Assembly (NCBI GenBank): GCA_004123355.1
Contig: SCHM01000003.1
Location: 2,170,001-2,234,000, forward strand
Source of the DNA: Amphirosellinia nigrospora
Lineage: Eukaryota > Ascomycota > Sordariomycetes > Xylariales > Xylariaceae
Direction of reading: 5' to 3'
DNA length: 64,000 bases
The notes below the pieces were generated by a model. The model was not told the DNA's origin, did no database searches, and saw only the letters and a program-made list of their open reading frames with translations. Shown here in pieces: positions 1 through 12,800 of the stretch. How positions within the stretch are numbered: the stretch's first letter is position 1; every line of letters starts with the position of its first letter. Position numbers and translations under genes: made by a program.

Positions 1-512
1 GCCATACTAATTATGTTATACACTGAGTTGATTCTAGTTGCGAAATATTTAAATTATGAGCAGAGCTCAGTTCATTAACCGTGATATTATAGTAGTGGAA
101 AATTTCGTGACATAAACTAAACTACCTAAATCTAGTTTTGTTATTAGGTTCAGTTTTGTTATAGTAGCTAGTACAGCCGTGTAAGTGTGATATATTAAAT
201 ATATATATAGTGGCGTAGTACTCTGTATTTACATCAGCCTAGCCACAGTAATCTATAGCACTCCTCTCAATACCAAACTGTAGAACAGTTTATCGAACGA
301 AAGATTGAGTTGCACAATTCTTTTTTAAAAAAAACTATCAACATCACATTGAATCTGATCCATTACTCAAGTTCTTGGCGCCCATCCCAGCCATTTCAGC
401 CGTCAAAGTACATGCGGCTGGCCCGTTCCGTCTCCCTATCGCTAACTCGGATTGTGACTTTAACTGCCCGGTCCAACCCTTTCCGTAGACAGGATTATAA
501 AATTGATCTCAT
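1..512. other. Window edge, no gene seen
   Basis: This is the region downstream of the helicase-OTU gene, which ends at 513 on the minus strand. It looks AT-rich and has several stop codons in every frame. I see no domain, RNA gene or convincing repeat in it. It may hold the 3' untranslated region of the neighbouring gene. Confidence 0.5.
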
Positions 513-3500
513 TTAAACGTCGTTCTGCCGGCTTACGGCTTCGAAGTGACCATTATCTCCATCAGTCTGAAGTTTTACCCAAACAACTGTTTGTTCCTCA
601 AAGGGCAAATCATCTTCTGCCCTCGCCGGGATCAAATGAGCCACGTTGCGTGGGGTTTGTGAGATGTAACCGATACGAAATTGCCTATTAATGTTTCCTC
701 GTCTGGCCCATTCCCGTAACCCAGCCTGAAGGCCGTCTGCCGAAAAATTGTTGAACTCTTCAAGCTGAACTTCATCCATACCCGATAATATACAGTTAAG
801 TAGTTCTTCATCTTCTGGAACCTCTAAATCTGCCCTGTCGAACTGTCTCCGAATTGAGCCCTGCAAAGCTTTGAGCCCGCACAGGTGATTGAAACCGGAA
901 GTATTGTAGCGCCTGAACCTCCCATTGGGGAAGGCTTGGCGTGCCGCAGCATATGCCTCCGCATCATGATAGCCATCGATTCGCAAGACGGTGCCGTGAT
1001 TGTCTTCGTCATCCCCGTCATCCCCGCCATCCCCGTCACCCCCGTCGTCAGCTTCTTCGTCCGGTTGCCCATTGTCAACCTGGCCAAGAATCAAGTCGGC
1101 TAGTGGGTAACTAGGGCCGCTGTCTTGCCCGACTCCAGCTAGCTGGTCTCGATTCTCATTACGGATTCGGCGGATCTCCTCGAGCAAGTTGTTCCTGTCA
1201 TGCAACTGTATCAAATTAGGTTCCATGACTTGCCCCCTCCTATCCACCCTCCCGAAGGCTTGTTTCTGTATTTCTGAGCTTCTTGGGACTTCCGTTATGA
1301 TGACAGTACTAGCCCTGAATATATTAAAACCATGGCCTATAATGTTCATTGTCGATATAAGTATCTTGACAGGATCACCTTCCTTACAATCCTTTTGTAT
1401 GTAGTCAACATACTCCTGCCTTTCTTTAACACTTACGCCGCTATGCCGTACATGAACACTACATTTCTCTCGGAGTATTTAGGGAAAAGTATCATTAACA
1501 TCAAAAATGCCGAGAGTGGGTAGTCAGCGAATAGAAGAAGATGGCGGATGGTAGTCTCGTCGCTTGGCGGTGGTCCTAAGGTAGCTAGGTCGGGATCATC
1601 TGGATTCTTTTCGGAGATTTCTATGAGGCTATTGATCTGTCTCTCTACTTCTTTTATCTTGGGAGATTGTTCATATAGGATGTCTTTGTGCTTCCACCAA
1701 GTGGATGATTGTATTACACCAAGTGCTTCCGTCTTGGCCCTGTAGTCGAGTTTTTTGGGCACGAGGATTTTGCTGATTCTCGTGGCTATTGGAACAACGC
1801 TGTTGCCAAGTATACCTTCGTAGTTCACGGATTTATTTCCAACTAGTTGTGCGACTGTAGGAAAAGTTGAGGATCGTAGCAATAATTGGTGCGCTCGTGA
1901 CGCCGCCGTTCTCCGAGGGCTGTCGGATATGAATTCAAGCCTCCTTTGCGCAATTTCTCTTTTGATAGGCTTCTCTCCCTTCTTGTTTTCCTTTATCCAG
2001 TTGTTCAATGCTACCCTGTATTCCTCATTGATCAAGGACTGAACCTGGGAAACTAGAGTCACGATGCCCTGCAGGGCGCCGACCGGCGTATCGCATTTAA
2101 TTAGCTGGGTACGTCTCCTCCCTAATATCTCTTTACCCCGAAACGTGTCGCCCCTCTGGCGAGATATCATCATTTGACTAATAAATTGCGGTAAAAATTC
2201 AGACAGGCTTTTCCAGCTGCTGTCTCGTGCCTTCAGCTTGTTTCCCTGTAATGTTGTATCATTGAGAGTGCCAACGAGTTGCCTCCAACAATTTTCATAA
2301 TGATCGAAGTCCTCATATTTTTTAAGGCCATGAAGTTCTACTGCGGGCTCTCGTTCGTTCTCGTGTACTTGACGCTCATAGACATGAAAGTTATGGCGAA
2401 TGAACGGTCGCCAATACGAACAATCAGCTCGTGCAGAGCCAGACAATCCAATAGCAAACGGTGGTAGGTCACTTTCGGAGGCTAAGTATAGCGTTTCCAG
2501 CATTTTGAACGGGATTGTCGTTCTCGTCTTGTCTCCTTTATATTTGTGAAATTCATCGAATAAAACTAATCCAGCTCGAACTCCGCACTTTCCAGCATTG
2601 TCGAGGAAGTGTGACATGAAACTAGTTATACGGCTCGAGCTGATTATCACTATATGTCTGTTGTCGGGCTGATCATTCTCAAACCTAAGTGAATTTATGG
2701 CCTCTGGACCAAAGGATTTCTCTGTATTTAAATAGGAAGGATGGGCTACGTGAACCGTAATAGGTGATGCTGATGAACCAGGGCTCGAATCTATCCATTT
2801 GTCCGCCTCTCCAACAAATGTCGGGACCAGGCCTGGAAGAGTGATTATGAGGGTCGGGTAATTAGGCCAATTCAAGGCTATATCGTCTGTGATTGAGTCT
2901 CCGTGGCAAGGGCATCGTACGAATCCCTTCTTCTGACTTGGACAGATGGCAGTCGGACTACTATTTTCGGGTAAATGTCTCCGCGGAAAGATGCCCGAGA
3001 GAAACATGTCTGCGCGCATAAAATGAATCTGATAGGCTATGATGGCGATACAAAACGCCATGCCTGTTTCCCTAATCCAACATCGTCGCCCAATATAAAG
3101 GAATTGAGGTTGTTTCTCGGCTGTATAAGAGCCCTGTAGATGGCAACGGCTTGATACGGCTCAATACCGACACGTATGCCATCAATCCTAATGATGGTAG
3201 CGTCTCTGTCGCAGCCAAAAAAGAGACAAACCTCGTCCCAAAATTTGTCCGTTACCGTCGCCCAGTCGAAGGAGAGATGTTTCATGATATCGTTATTATT
3301 CCCAGTCTTATCATCATATTCATCGTCTGATTGATCGTCCGGGATATCCTTCGACTCATCATCGAGTTGATCACCAGGACTGTCTGCGGTTTTGATGAGG
3401 TTTTGGTCGGGATTAGGAGGGTTGATGGTCTCCCGGCTGGATCAGGAGTTAGGACCAGTGTAGGCAAGCTTTTATTTCCGGCTAAATTAATGGTAGTTGA

Positions 3501-3818
3501 CCCTTGAACTTGAGTCAAGGCTATAATACAACTGCTTCTGCTGTCGACGCTTACTACTCCAGACTCTTTAGGTGGGTAGAGTGTAGCATCTAGGGGTATT
3601 TGGCCATCTCTAAGCAAGGCCGCACGGAAGTCATCGTAGCGAAACTCGGAAGCAACAGGGATTCGGGACCCCTGTAGCCCAGTTCTTACAAAATCTCGGT
3701 AGAAGTAATCAAGGTTGTTTTCGACCTGAACGGAAATCAGAAGATCCTCGAGACTCCTTATATCTTTCACGCTGCTTCTTGTTGCGTCCCCGTCTATGTT
3801 TCCAGAGGCTGAATCCAT
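513..3818 (-). CDS. SNF2-type helicase fused to an OTU-like protease domain (frame interrupted)
   Basis: The gene reads from 3818 to 513 without visible introns. The first ~140 residues match nothing I know, followed by an acidic linker rich in D, E and S. The helicase ATPase follows: a Walker A-like GDDVGLGK near 3060, the DEAH-box equivalent DEFHKYKG near 2540 and motif III-like GLSGSA near 2440. The C-terminal lobe has an IGHGFNI segment and the motif VI-like QKQAFGRVDRRGQ near 1260, which places it close to the SNF2 superfamily. After an acidic Gly/Asp-rich linker (1000-1070) comes an OTU-like domain with candidate catalytic Cys in NHLCGLKAL and His in NGHFEAV. Three single-base frame changes (near 3410, 3055 and 1440) split it, while both sides remain family-like. 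Genes nearby show the same kind of change, so sequence error is as likely as decay. The role is unknown; ATP-driven remodelling coupled to deubiquitination is an inference. Confidence 0.75.
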
Positions 3819-4461
3819 GGTAAGCCAATCCCAGAACTTGGTACTTGGTTCTCTCCAATAAATATTTCTTGGAATTTTTTTATCTCTTCTTATTGATTTG
3901 GATGGTTTTGCATGTAATATATTTCTGTTGATTCACCATGACATCTAATAGCTTCTACACAGCGATGAAACTTCGATGGGGTGATTATGCTCGCGACTCA
4001 AATGTGCGAAAATCAATGCTTTCGACAATATCTGCAGGACTAAGAATGCTGATTGCAAGGAACGCTTGGCAAAATTGGGGTTATTAGGGTGTATTGGCTG
4101 CTTTTTGTTATTGCTGAAAGAATTATATGTTCCATAAGTCTCTTTATCCATTCAACTTTACATAACGAAACCTTTTCCCCTAGATCGCTTTGTGATTGTC
4201 TCCGATACGATGAAAATCATGTTGGTGAATGCACTTAACCAATAACGAAGCGCATCTTAATCTCCACTCAATTAGTACTGTAGCTTAACGCTAAGTGACC
4301 GTTCTTAGCTTCAAAGCTGAAGATTATCAGGCAAAAACAAAGCAGGAAAACACTAGCGTTAAGTGTGAAAGAAAGAATTATGGAACAAAAGCGTCAATGC
4401 AAGAAGGTGAGCTACCATAAAGCTTTGAAAGACTGATAAAGATGCGATTGCTAGTGCAGTC
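3819..4461. promoter_or_regulatory. Upstream region of the helicase-OTU gene
   Basis: This non-coding stretch is upstream of the minus-strand gene that starts at 3818. Short open frames exist here, but none shows a domain or conserved composition. It ends at a 5-bp target duplication (4457-4461) of the adjacent solo LTR. No clear TATA or binding-site motif could be fixed. Confidence 0.4.
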
Positions 4462-4820
4462 TGTCACACGGACCCTGGTCAGTGCGCAATACAGTGCCGC
4501 ACAGGGTCCCATACGGAGCTCGCGAAATACTACCCTACGAGGCTGAGGCAGTCGTACGAAGTTATCGTGAGTCTCAGAAAGCAGATGCCGAGCTGAACTC
4601 GAACCCGAAACACTCGCCTCACCGGCTACAGAGGTCTTACCTTTCGGTCCCGTGAAGAAGGGAAAGGAAAGGAAAGGAAGGAGAATTCTGAGCATAAAAG
4701 GCGGCGAATCCTCCCCTCAAACGGAGGAAGGAATTAGATCTATATGGCCCCTTTGGCACCATAGTCGTTTATTACTCAAATTGAACCTATTCCAAGCCCT
4801 CAATCAGAGCCCTTGTGACA
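4462..4820 (+). mobile_element. Fossil solo LTR, 359 bp
   Basis: The segment begins TGTCA and ends TGACA, the inverted 5-bp termini typical of LTRs. It is flanked on both sides by the same 5-bp sequence CAGTC (4457-4461 and 4821-4825), a perfect target-site duplication. A TATA-like ATAAAAGG lies near 4694, which suggests the plus orientation. There is no internal coding region or second LTR next to it, so this is a solo LTR left by recombination between two LTRs. Superfamily (Ty3/gypsy or Ty1/copia) cannot be told from an LTR alone. The intact duplication suggests a fairly recent insertion. Confidence 0.8.
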
Positions 4821-5787
4821 CAGTCCCATTCCCAGCGCTACAATGAGTGCAGGTTGTGATGTTTAGTCGGGAGGCAGTCAGCAGCTTCCTTTCTATTTTC
4901 CCTTCACAATGATAGACATGCGGATTTCAAGGATACGTGTCGAGCCGACTTCGCTACCACCGTACTCGTAACTAGAGCTCGCAGGGCTATCAGGGTTTTA
5001 GACGTTCTCGATAATAGTCACCAGCTATTATATGGATAAGCTACGGGAGCCATGAGCTACTGGGCCACTGGCTACTTAGAGTAAGAATCAATCTGTCTTT
5101 AGATTGCTTAAGACATAGAGACAGATGTTCAAGGAGTTCTTGTAAAATGACCTCGTGTAGTATGGACCCCTTTCGAGGAGCCTGGGGCCGGAGGGCCGGC
5201 CCTCCGAGACAAATAGGGTACAGGCGAGGGTATATTTGAGGGAGAAACAGGAAATCAGGAACCTGTTCGATCCTAAATAGATTATTAGTGGAATAAAAAC
5301 CCACGCCGTAAACCTTTAACACAGGCCCTTTCCATATTAGTAGCTAAAGTAGTAGGTCATCTTAGTAATTATGAGTGGTAACTTTCCGTAGATCTCTCTA
5401 TCAACGACGGCTTAATCACAAGCATAACCAAAATCGCAATACGGAAGACTGCTATTGTAACCATAACCTCACCATACGAAGATAGTAGATAAAATTTGCG
5501 CATATCAGATATTTCAAATTGAGGCGGCTTCGCGCCTTGATAACTTAATGATTATCTCTGCCTAAACTTAAACCAAATACATGTACAACCAATCCATAAT
5601 AGCATCTCATATTGATTTATTGACCGGTGCGGACATCCACTAGTGTAATAATTTCAATCGTATATAAGCTATGACTAAACAGTGTTCATTCAACTTGAAC
5701 CACAATCGCCACTATCTTACCACAGAGACCCTTTTGATTAGTGTGTCACGAGCCTGGTGATTTGTGTCTATCAGTCCGTCAGGTGTC
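4821..5787. other. Intergenic, no supported gene
   Basis: The stretch lies between the solo LTR and the 3' end of the DUF1996 gene. It is mostly AT-rich. One minus-strand open frame (5322-5041, 93 codons) has no recognised domain and no homology I can name, so it is not called. A TGTCACGAG at 5744 resembles an LTR start, but no matching end with a target duplication was found. Confidence 0.4.
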
Positions 5788-7549
5788 TTACATGCCCATG
5801 CCGGGAAGATCGGATAGCCCTATAAGATCGAAAGTGTGAGTAAAAACCGGCCAAGCGATAGGAATAGAACTTACACCCGTTGATATTCTCGTCAACTGTC
5901 GGCTTGACAGTACAGGCATTCATCTGTGCGGGCTGCTGCGACTTGAGAGGGTTTCCATTCTCGCAGGCGTTGAACATGCAACTGGAATCCATCGCACGCT
6001 GTAAGGCATCGCCTTTCCACCCGAACATATAGTCTGCATGCGTCCCGTACCCTAGTTCTTTACTTCAAGTCAGTACGCGCTGAATACAAAAGATTCTATG
6101 GGCGGGGGTAGTGGTAGGGTTGGGGTTAAGGTTGTGGGCTGAGCGCATACCATCACCGTAGCTCAGAACAAAGGGTTGTGAGCCGTCCGTGGGCCAAGGC
6201 AAGTTATTGAACTGTGCTGTGTCCCAGAGTGTCTCGTAGGTAACTTGCGGGACGCGGACTATGGCACATAAAATCAGCATCGTTATCTAATAATAATTGA
6301 AAGGACGAGAGATGCAAATCAGAAGTGGGCATACCGGGATGTGATGCTGGGCAAGCTCCGGAGTTGACGAAAGCATCATTCACTGTGTTATACATGTGTG
6401 ATTGATGGTCAGGGCTGTCGAGGTTCTTTCCATCCCAGCATCTGGTACCAATCAGTACACATTAACCGAAATTTATATGGAAGAAGACTAACGCTGGGAA
6501 GTGGTGGACTGTCATGATACCGCCAACACATTTTTGGGTCGGGAACTCGTCGAGCTCGGGGAATCGGGTAGATTTATTTTGTAGACAGACAAATTTCAAT
6601 CCTTTGCTGTACTTGGAAGTGGAAGTGACCTTCCCTGCCGTCATTCTAAAACCCTACACTCGTTAGTATCCTAACTCTAGGAACCACATGGAATAAGAGG
6701 AATAATTACCTGGGGAAATCCTGTGATCTTTTGGTTTCCGTTCGAAAAAAGTCCTGTTGCGTGTAATAGATCGTCATCCCATTAATTCCGAGTGGCAGGG
6801 CATCATTTGCCATTATTGGAACACGTTGGTACGATCCGTTCTGGTGCTTGTACTGCATGACTTGGAGTCAGCTTGATCTAGACACGGTTGTTCATTATGA
6901 AATATCTCTGGAACATAGCTCAAGTGCCATGAAGATTCGTCATCTTGAAGCCATTACTAAGCAGATATGAATAATAACTTACAAACATGACAGCGGTCCA
7001 GTCTATAAGACTCGAAGTTAGTTACCACCATTTTCCATTCTGAGCGTAATGTGAGGGAAATATTAAACGCCTATGGACAGTACCTTCACACGACCAGCGA
7101 AGATATTGTTGTTGAATTAGAAAAATTAACTTAGAGCGTTACTCACAATTAGAAAAGTCTTCGGAAAATGTGCATGTCGTGCAAGTGGCTTTTTCAGCAG
7201 GATCTCCATCCTCAGGTTGCATTGAGGCATTGAAAGCATTTCCGCCAACAATCTGGTGAAGATGGGCTGACGGTACGCTGCCGGGTTCGACGACGGGGTC
7301 GAGTCTTTGAATGCTCAAAGTAGACTATAATCTTAAATAGTTAGTAAGCTTCGCTCTCTCTCTCGATACATTCTTTCCGACAAGTCTAAGAAGAATCCAA
7401 GGCAGAAATTGAGTAGAACAGTAGCTTCGCCCACAAACTAGCAAAAAAGAAGATAGAAAGCAACGGCCGTGGGGGCGTCTTACGCAGCCAAATCGAAGGG
7501 CCGCCTCGGAAAGCCCGGCGAGAGCAACGACGGAGATGATGGACTTCAT
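5788..7549 (-). CDS. Secreted DUF1996-domain protein
   Basis: A multi-exon gene on the minus strand. It starts with MKSIISVVALAGLSEA, a signal peptide, followed by ALRFGC, the usual opening of DUF1996 proteins. Later exons carry HLHQIVGGNAFN (near 7235), CTTCTFSEDFSN, YKHQNGSYQRVP (near 6845), GINGMTIYYTQQ, CWDGKNLDSPDHQSH (near 6435), PQVTYETLWDTAQFN (near 6230), WPTDGSQPFVLSYGD and FGWKGDALQRAMD (near 6020). The last short exon encodes WLSDLPGMGM and the stop at 5788. About seven introns with GT-AG ends are visible. One frame change sits in a run of six A at 6745-6750; one more base there restores the family sequence. DUF1996 proteins are secreted or wall-associated fungal proteins of unknown activity, some with an added WSC domain, which is absent here. 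The family assignment is firm; the function is not. Confidence 0.9.
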
Positions 7550-8844
7550 TGTTGTGAACGACAACGAGAATGTTTGACGATGATAGTTGGGAGAGAGGGG
7601 GAGACGATCATCTATCGTGCTAATCTATGTATATGTATTTCTCTGATTCCAGCCGGCTATTTGCCGGCAAACATGCCAAAAAAAAAACACTTGTTCAGTA
7701 TCATACCTCTCTAGTTATTGCTACTTCCAGTGTCGTCATATGTTCATCTGTCCAATTTAGGCGACTGGGACGGTCGAAGCCGGATACCACCCCTCCGCAT
7801 TCTGTTCATTAAGATTACCGGGGTATTGATCCGGCAGTAGCATAACCGCCTAACAACACATTGTGAGCACATCTCTGATTGGTACATATGTTGATTAATA
7901 TTTACAATCACGTGGAGATATTTCTTGTCGATATTAAATTCAAGGAGCACAGCACAGGGCTATGATAATGTAAATTGAATTAAATTTAGAACAGCTTGTG
8001 AAGAGCACTGTAGCTGCAATGCCGTCCTAACCGTAGGCTTTGGATACCCTCTATGTCGTCATCTTCGGTCTAGTATAAGGTATAAATCAATAGAATACTT
8101 TATTATAGAGCTTCCTGTATTGCTTGTTGATTGATATCTTTCCATTTGATACAGGTGACGAACGACTCTAGTCATTAGTTCTAGAGTCTACTATTATAAT
8201 TATAGTTAAGCGAACCTACATTGTACGGACGACTCAAAAGGATACGCAACAGGAGTACCTCAAGCTTGAAATATAATAATCTATTTCAAAACTTAAACAG
8301 CTTGTCCTAGGACCACATAGAGATGTTTCGTGAGTGGTTCTGCACTAAAAAATGAGGCTCAATAATTGTAACAGTTTGGTATCGAAATAAAGTTCCAACT
8401 ACTGCCGACGAGCTAAGAAAAATCAATTTAATACCGCTCTGGGCATTAGAGAATCCCCGAGGTTGCGCCTTTGCTTTGTGACCTACGCGATTTGCATGGT
8501 GGTCTGTGATGTTATGCCCAGAAGCCAATGTACCCGGCATTTCTAATATGAGATAGGTGGCCTAACTTGCAATACATGGATTCATCTTATCATCGGCGAT
8601 CTCAGGGTTTATGGTGGCGTTGATGACTCACCTGTGACCAAACTATCTGACTAGATTTAGCTGCACGTCGCTAATCTGGTGGTCTACTGTAGCATAAGCC
8701 TGGTCCGTGATAGGGGAAATGTTCGACGTGCACTAATGTCATCTGACTCCGATAGCCAAGCTCTACCAATTTTAACATCGCTGGCTAAAGTTGTTCAATC
8801 CCGCGAACATATTCGTCTTAGATGTGTAAAATGCCATCGCCTAC
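7550..8844. promoter_or_regulatory. Upstream region of the DUF1996 gene
   Basis: The near part (7550-7800) is the probable promoter and 5' leader of the minus-strand DUF1996 gene. The rest is AT-rich and contains only short open frames without recognisable products. It ends at the CCTAC target duplication (8840-8844) of the next solo LTR. Confidence 0.4.
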
Positions 8845-9043
8845 TGTCACAAGGCATCTCCTGATCTCACGATACCTTGTCTGACACGCCAAAACACTCA
8901 CCTTCCTAAGCCTCATATAGACTCCGTAGGAACAAAGGACCTAGATGTATATAGCCAGGGGCTAGCCCCCAGAGACCCTTAGACTCTCTGCGCAACAACA
9001 TATATCAATATACACCCCATACCCTGATAGTGAGGTCCTGACA
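8845..9043 (+). mobile_element. Fossil solo LTR, 199 bp
   Basis: Starts TGTCA and ends TGACA, and is flanked by a perfect 5-bp duplication CCTAC (8840-8844 and 9044-9048). A TGTATATAG box lies near 8947. The tail contains CTCTGCGCAACAACA followed by a TACACCC stretch and GAGGTCCTGACA. The LTR at 38455-38594 has a clearly related tail, so both belong to one family or to sister families. No internal region remains. The target duplication is undamaged, so the insertion is not very old. Confidence 0.85.
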
Positions 9044-9858
9044 CCTACCATATATGTAGCAAGAGCTCATATCGAGAGCTTGTATTAAGATCAATTTAGT
9101 TGGTAATCGTTTATGGACCGACAGGTGCCATAAGTTTCCTGTTTGTCATTTCTAGGCAATATGCTTCCATGTCCTTCATATTGCTATATTCTTATATCGA
9201 TTCCTACAGCCTCATGGAGCTCCGTCGGCTCGTATCTTTGGAATCTGACCGTATTCAACCACTTGCGGGACATCTGTGTCACAGGTTCCCTGTCTCAAAC
9301 AGTTAAAGAGTTAGCTATACAAGAAGAAGCGTAGTAGGCACGGAAATTTTGTTTGATAAATGCACAGACAAAAGCATCTTGGGCAATATATTGAACTCAG
9401 TTGACTCCGTCGTCTACGGGGAAAGATACTAGAGGTCGAGCACTAGGGGATAACCTCATATCGGCGGCGACAAGACAATTGAAACCGTTAAAGCTCTAGG
9501 TCGAAGGAAGCCAGTCAGACAAACATACCCATTCTAATTTAGCTTCTAATTTTAAGGATAATCCAAGTCTATTTCTTTTCATGACTCATCATAGACTAGC
9601 TCTCAGCTATATTTATTTATCGCTGGTGTGCGTGAGTTCTCTCTGCTTCTATGGCGCCTGTTTCTGAGGATTTCCCCAGGAGCGGTACTATCTCCTTGAT
9701 TCCAATCGCTATGATAGTAGATGACTTTATCAACTTTTCATACGATCTATCTAGGGCAAATATCGGTATCCATGCTGGACTCAGTCATCTAGACACTAAT
9801 GGATCAAACCAGTGGTCTGTCTGTCTCTAGATATGGTTTCGAATAATGTGTAAGATCT
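9044..9858. other. Intergenic, 3' side of SUP35
   Basis: This stretch is between the solo LTR and the SUP35 stop codon. It contains only short open frames (for example 9100-9306 +), none with a recognisable product. The 3' untranslated region of SUP35 should lie near 9700-9858. Confidence 0.4.
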
Positions 9859-12800
9859 TTACGCGGCTTCTTCAGTGATGAGTTTGGTGATCTTGCCAAT
9901 GGCAATGGTTTGTCCCTAGAATTCATCAATTAGTGTCTATATCGATGATGTCAGAAGGACGATGGAGTGAGTTTACCTGATCACGGAGGGTGAAGCGACC
10001 AAGTTGAGGTGCGTCGTCAAACGTTTCGACACATACAGAACCGGCTCCACCCGTAACTTCCATACGCGCAATGATGCTATCGCCCCTCTTTGCGTGCGTA
10101 GGAGGGACCTTGCTCTTCCTATTGGTACCTTTTTGAAGCTTATGTAATAGTGCAGAAAATGTGACCTCTTCAATGGCGGCATGTACGTGAAGCACACAGT
10201 TGAAACCCGCGGTGAGGATGGACTTCAACTCTAGAATCCTGATCTGTGCCTCAAAGGCTCTGACATTATGCACAAGCCGCTTGGGGCTGCACAGAACGAA
10301 GCCGCTACGAAATAATAAGTCAGTAACTGCCATATGAGCGATCATACAAGGGCGCAAGAGGGTGTAAACAGCCGTTTTTTGTATCAGTGTGGCAGGAAAT
10401 TTTCATGACACCAGAATGCTTGTCGAATGAGAGGGTTACATACGGTGAAATATCGTCCTCTTCAATACCTCGGAGACGCATTCGAACCTGGTCACCACAC
10501 TGACCAATCGGGATTTCGTCTTCCGTTTCACCATACAGAGCAGCAATCTCAACCTTCTCTTTGTTAGGCATCATTATTACGGTCATGCCCTTTCGACAAA
10601 CGCCGGCCTAGTTAGAATACACCAGTCAGCGATTACGATTCACGATGAACTTTAGAAGGTTTCAGAGTTATGGACCATCTTAGAAACCACAAAGAATGGG
10701 AATCAGAACATGATAGACGACTTGCCTCGATTTTTCCTTCCACCATGGTACCCATATCACGATACTTTCCAGCGACAGCCATCATGAAACTTGAATGCAG
10801 AGCGTCAGAAATATAGATTCAACAATATTATGGTGATAGTTTGAAAAGCCCAGAAACGGCCCGCAAACATATCTTTTAGAACCCCAGGGTGCCAGAAAAG
10901 AATGGATGAGATTACTTACGGTGCCTTAACCTTGCGCTCCAAGGATTGCATGTTATCCAAATATTCAAGCAATGAGGGGCCATCATAGAAAGGGCAACAC
11001 CGACTGGAAGTCTATCCTTGATGTTCATCAACTGCTGAGCAGCGATGGGCATATAAAGATATCATTCTTATTGTACCCCACCTATTCACCATAAAGCGTC
11101 AGTAATTTGATATGAACTGTGACACTACATTCAATATGTTGTGTATAAACCAGCTCGGCTAACTTGACACACTAGAAGGAGCTCTAGAAACGTTGATAAC
11201 ACGTACCCCCTTTAAGAATTGTGCTAGTTTGGTGGTGCATTCTTTATAACGAGCATGCGACCATTCAACTGTTGCGTCGTCCATCTCTGTTCGGGAGTTA
11301 GCAAAAAATGTTTTATCAAACAAATATACCTAGGGGTATAAATATTAAGACTCACTGTTGATAACAACCACAAGTTCTGTGAAAGATCAAGAGTTAGAAA
11401 CTACTTTTCGTAACACAAGAATGACCCATGAATATGATTATTCAGGAGCATGCACAAGGGAAATAGATCTCAGAAATACTAACTATTAACACCTTGGGTC
11501 TTCGCAAGCATAGCATGCTTTGTATAACACAGGAGTTAGTAATTTTCACCTAATAGGAATTTCCAGAGTTTTGGGAGCTTTCAAGAGCCACAAGAGCCAT
11601 ATCCAAACAGGGGGAAAGGGGAAAAGGGGAAGGGTTTTAACAACTCACCTCACGAGTTTGACCGCCTTTCTCAAATCCTGTTTCATATTCACCTTTGCGT
11701 GCGGAAATAACAAGGACGCCGACGTCGGCTTGGGCAGCCCCGCCGATCATGCTCGGGACGTATGTCTTGTGACCTGGTGCATCAAGGATACTATATCGGC
11801 GTTTCTCGGTTTCGAAGAAGCCTCGTCCAACCTCGACAGTCTTGCCCTTTGCTCTCTCCTCCTTTGTGAGATCCAGAGCCCATGACAACCACCATGATTC
11901 TCGGCCTAGTTCCTTTGCTTCTCTCTTGTATTTGTCCACTACCATCAAGAATTAGTAAACTTCTTCCCGAGGGATTCCCGTGGGGATATGCAATGGTCAT
12001 AAAAATTGCTACCGCCTAACTGGGCATTTCTTCCTCTGGAATTGATTGTTCGGAAGAAAACGGCGCTCCATATACTTACTTGTCCTCTCGTCGACCATGC
12101 CAGTAGCGTAAAGAATACTGCCTCCCAAAGTACTCTTCCCGGCATCAACGTGACCCAGGAAAATAACGTTCACGTGCTCCTTGCCGTAAATTTCCTTTAA
12201 TTTCATCATCAACATCGGCAGCCTGCTCATTCACGACGGCGTCGGCATCACGAGTTGGGCCTTTAACCCTCTAAGGGGCTAGATCGACCGGAGGATGGCG
12301 TAGGCGAGGTCTTCCCACTGGCGCCTTTGGTGGGCTTGGTAGTTTCGCCGGCTTTCTCGAGGGCCTTCGCGGCCGTCACCTTTGCACCGCCATCAGCAGC
12401 ATCCTGCTTCTCGGCGGAGACATCTTCTTTCGGTTCTTTTGTTCCTTTTGGCTCGTCCTTGGATTCCTCCTTTTGCGCCGTAGGCACGCCGATGGAGAGT
12501 ACCTTGGCGGCCTTGGGCTTGGAGGAGTCGCCACCTATGCTCAAGACCTTTGCGCCACCCTCCTTTGTGACTGTGGGCCTATTTAGGTCAGAGGCAGGGG
12601 GGTTAGCAGTGACTTGATCGGGGCGCTTCGCGAGAGTGGGAGCACTCTGGGGTGCGTTCTGCTGTTGCTGGTTCTGGCATACTGCTGTTGACCTTGGGGA
12701 AAATTAGCCGAGGGGACAGAGACAGTAGCGGGGTTTGCGCCTCACCGTATCCCTGGTTATTGTAGCCGGCTTGCTGGCCGTAGACGTTGCCGTAACCCTG

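Noticed and set aside
4378-4695. Minus-strand open frame of 105 codons
   Set aside because: It lies almost wholly within the solo LTR and has no domain; it is treated as a chance frame.
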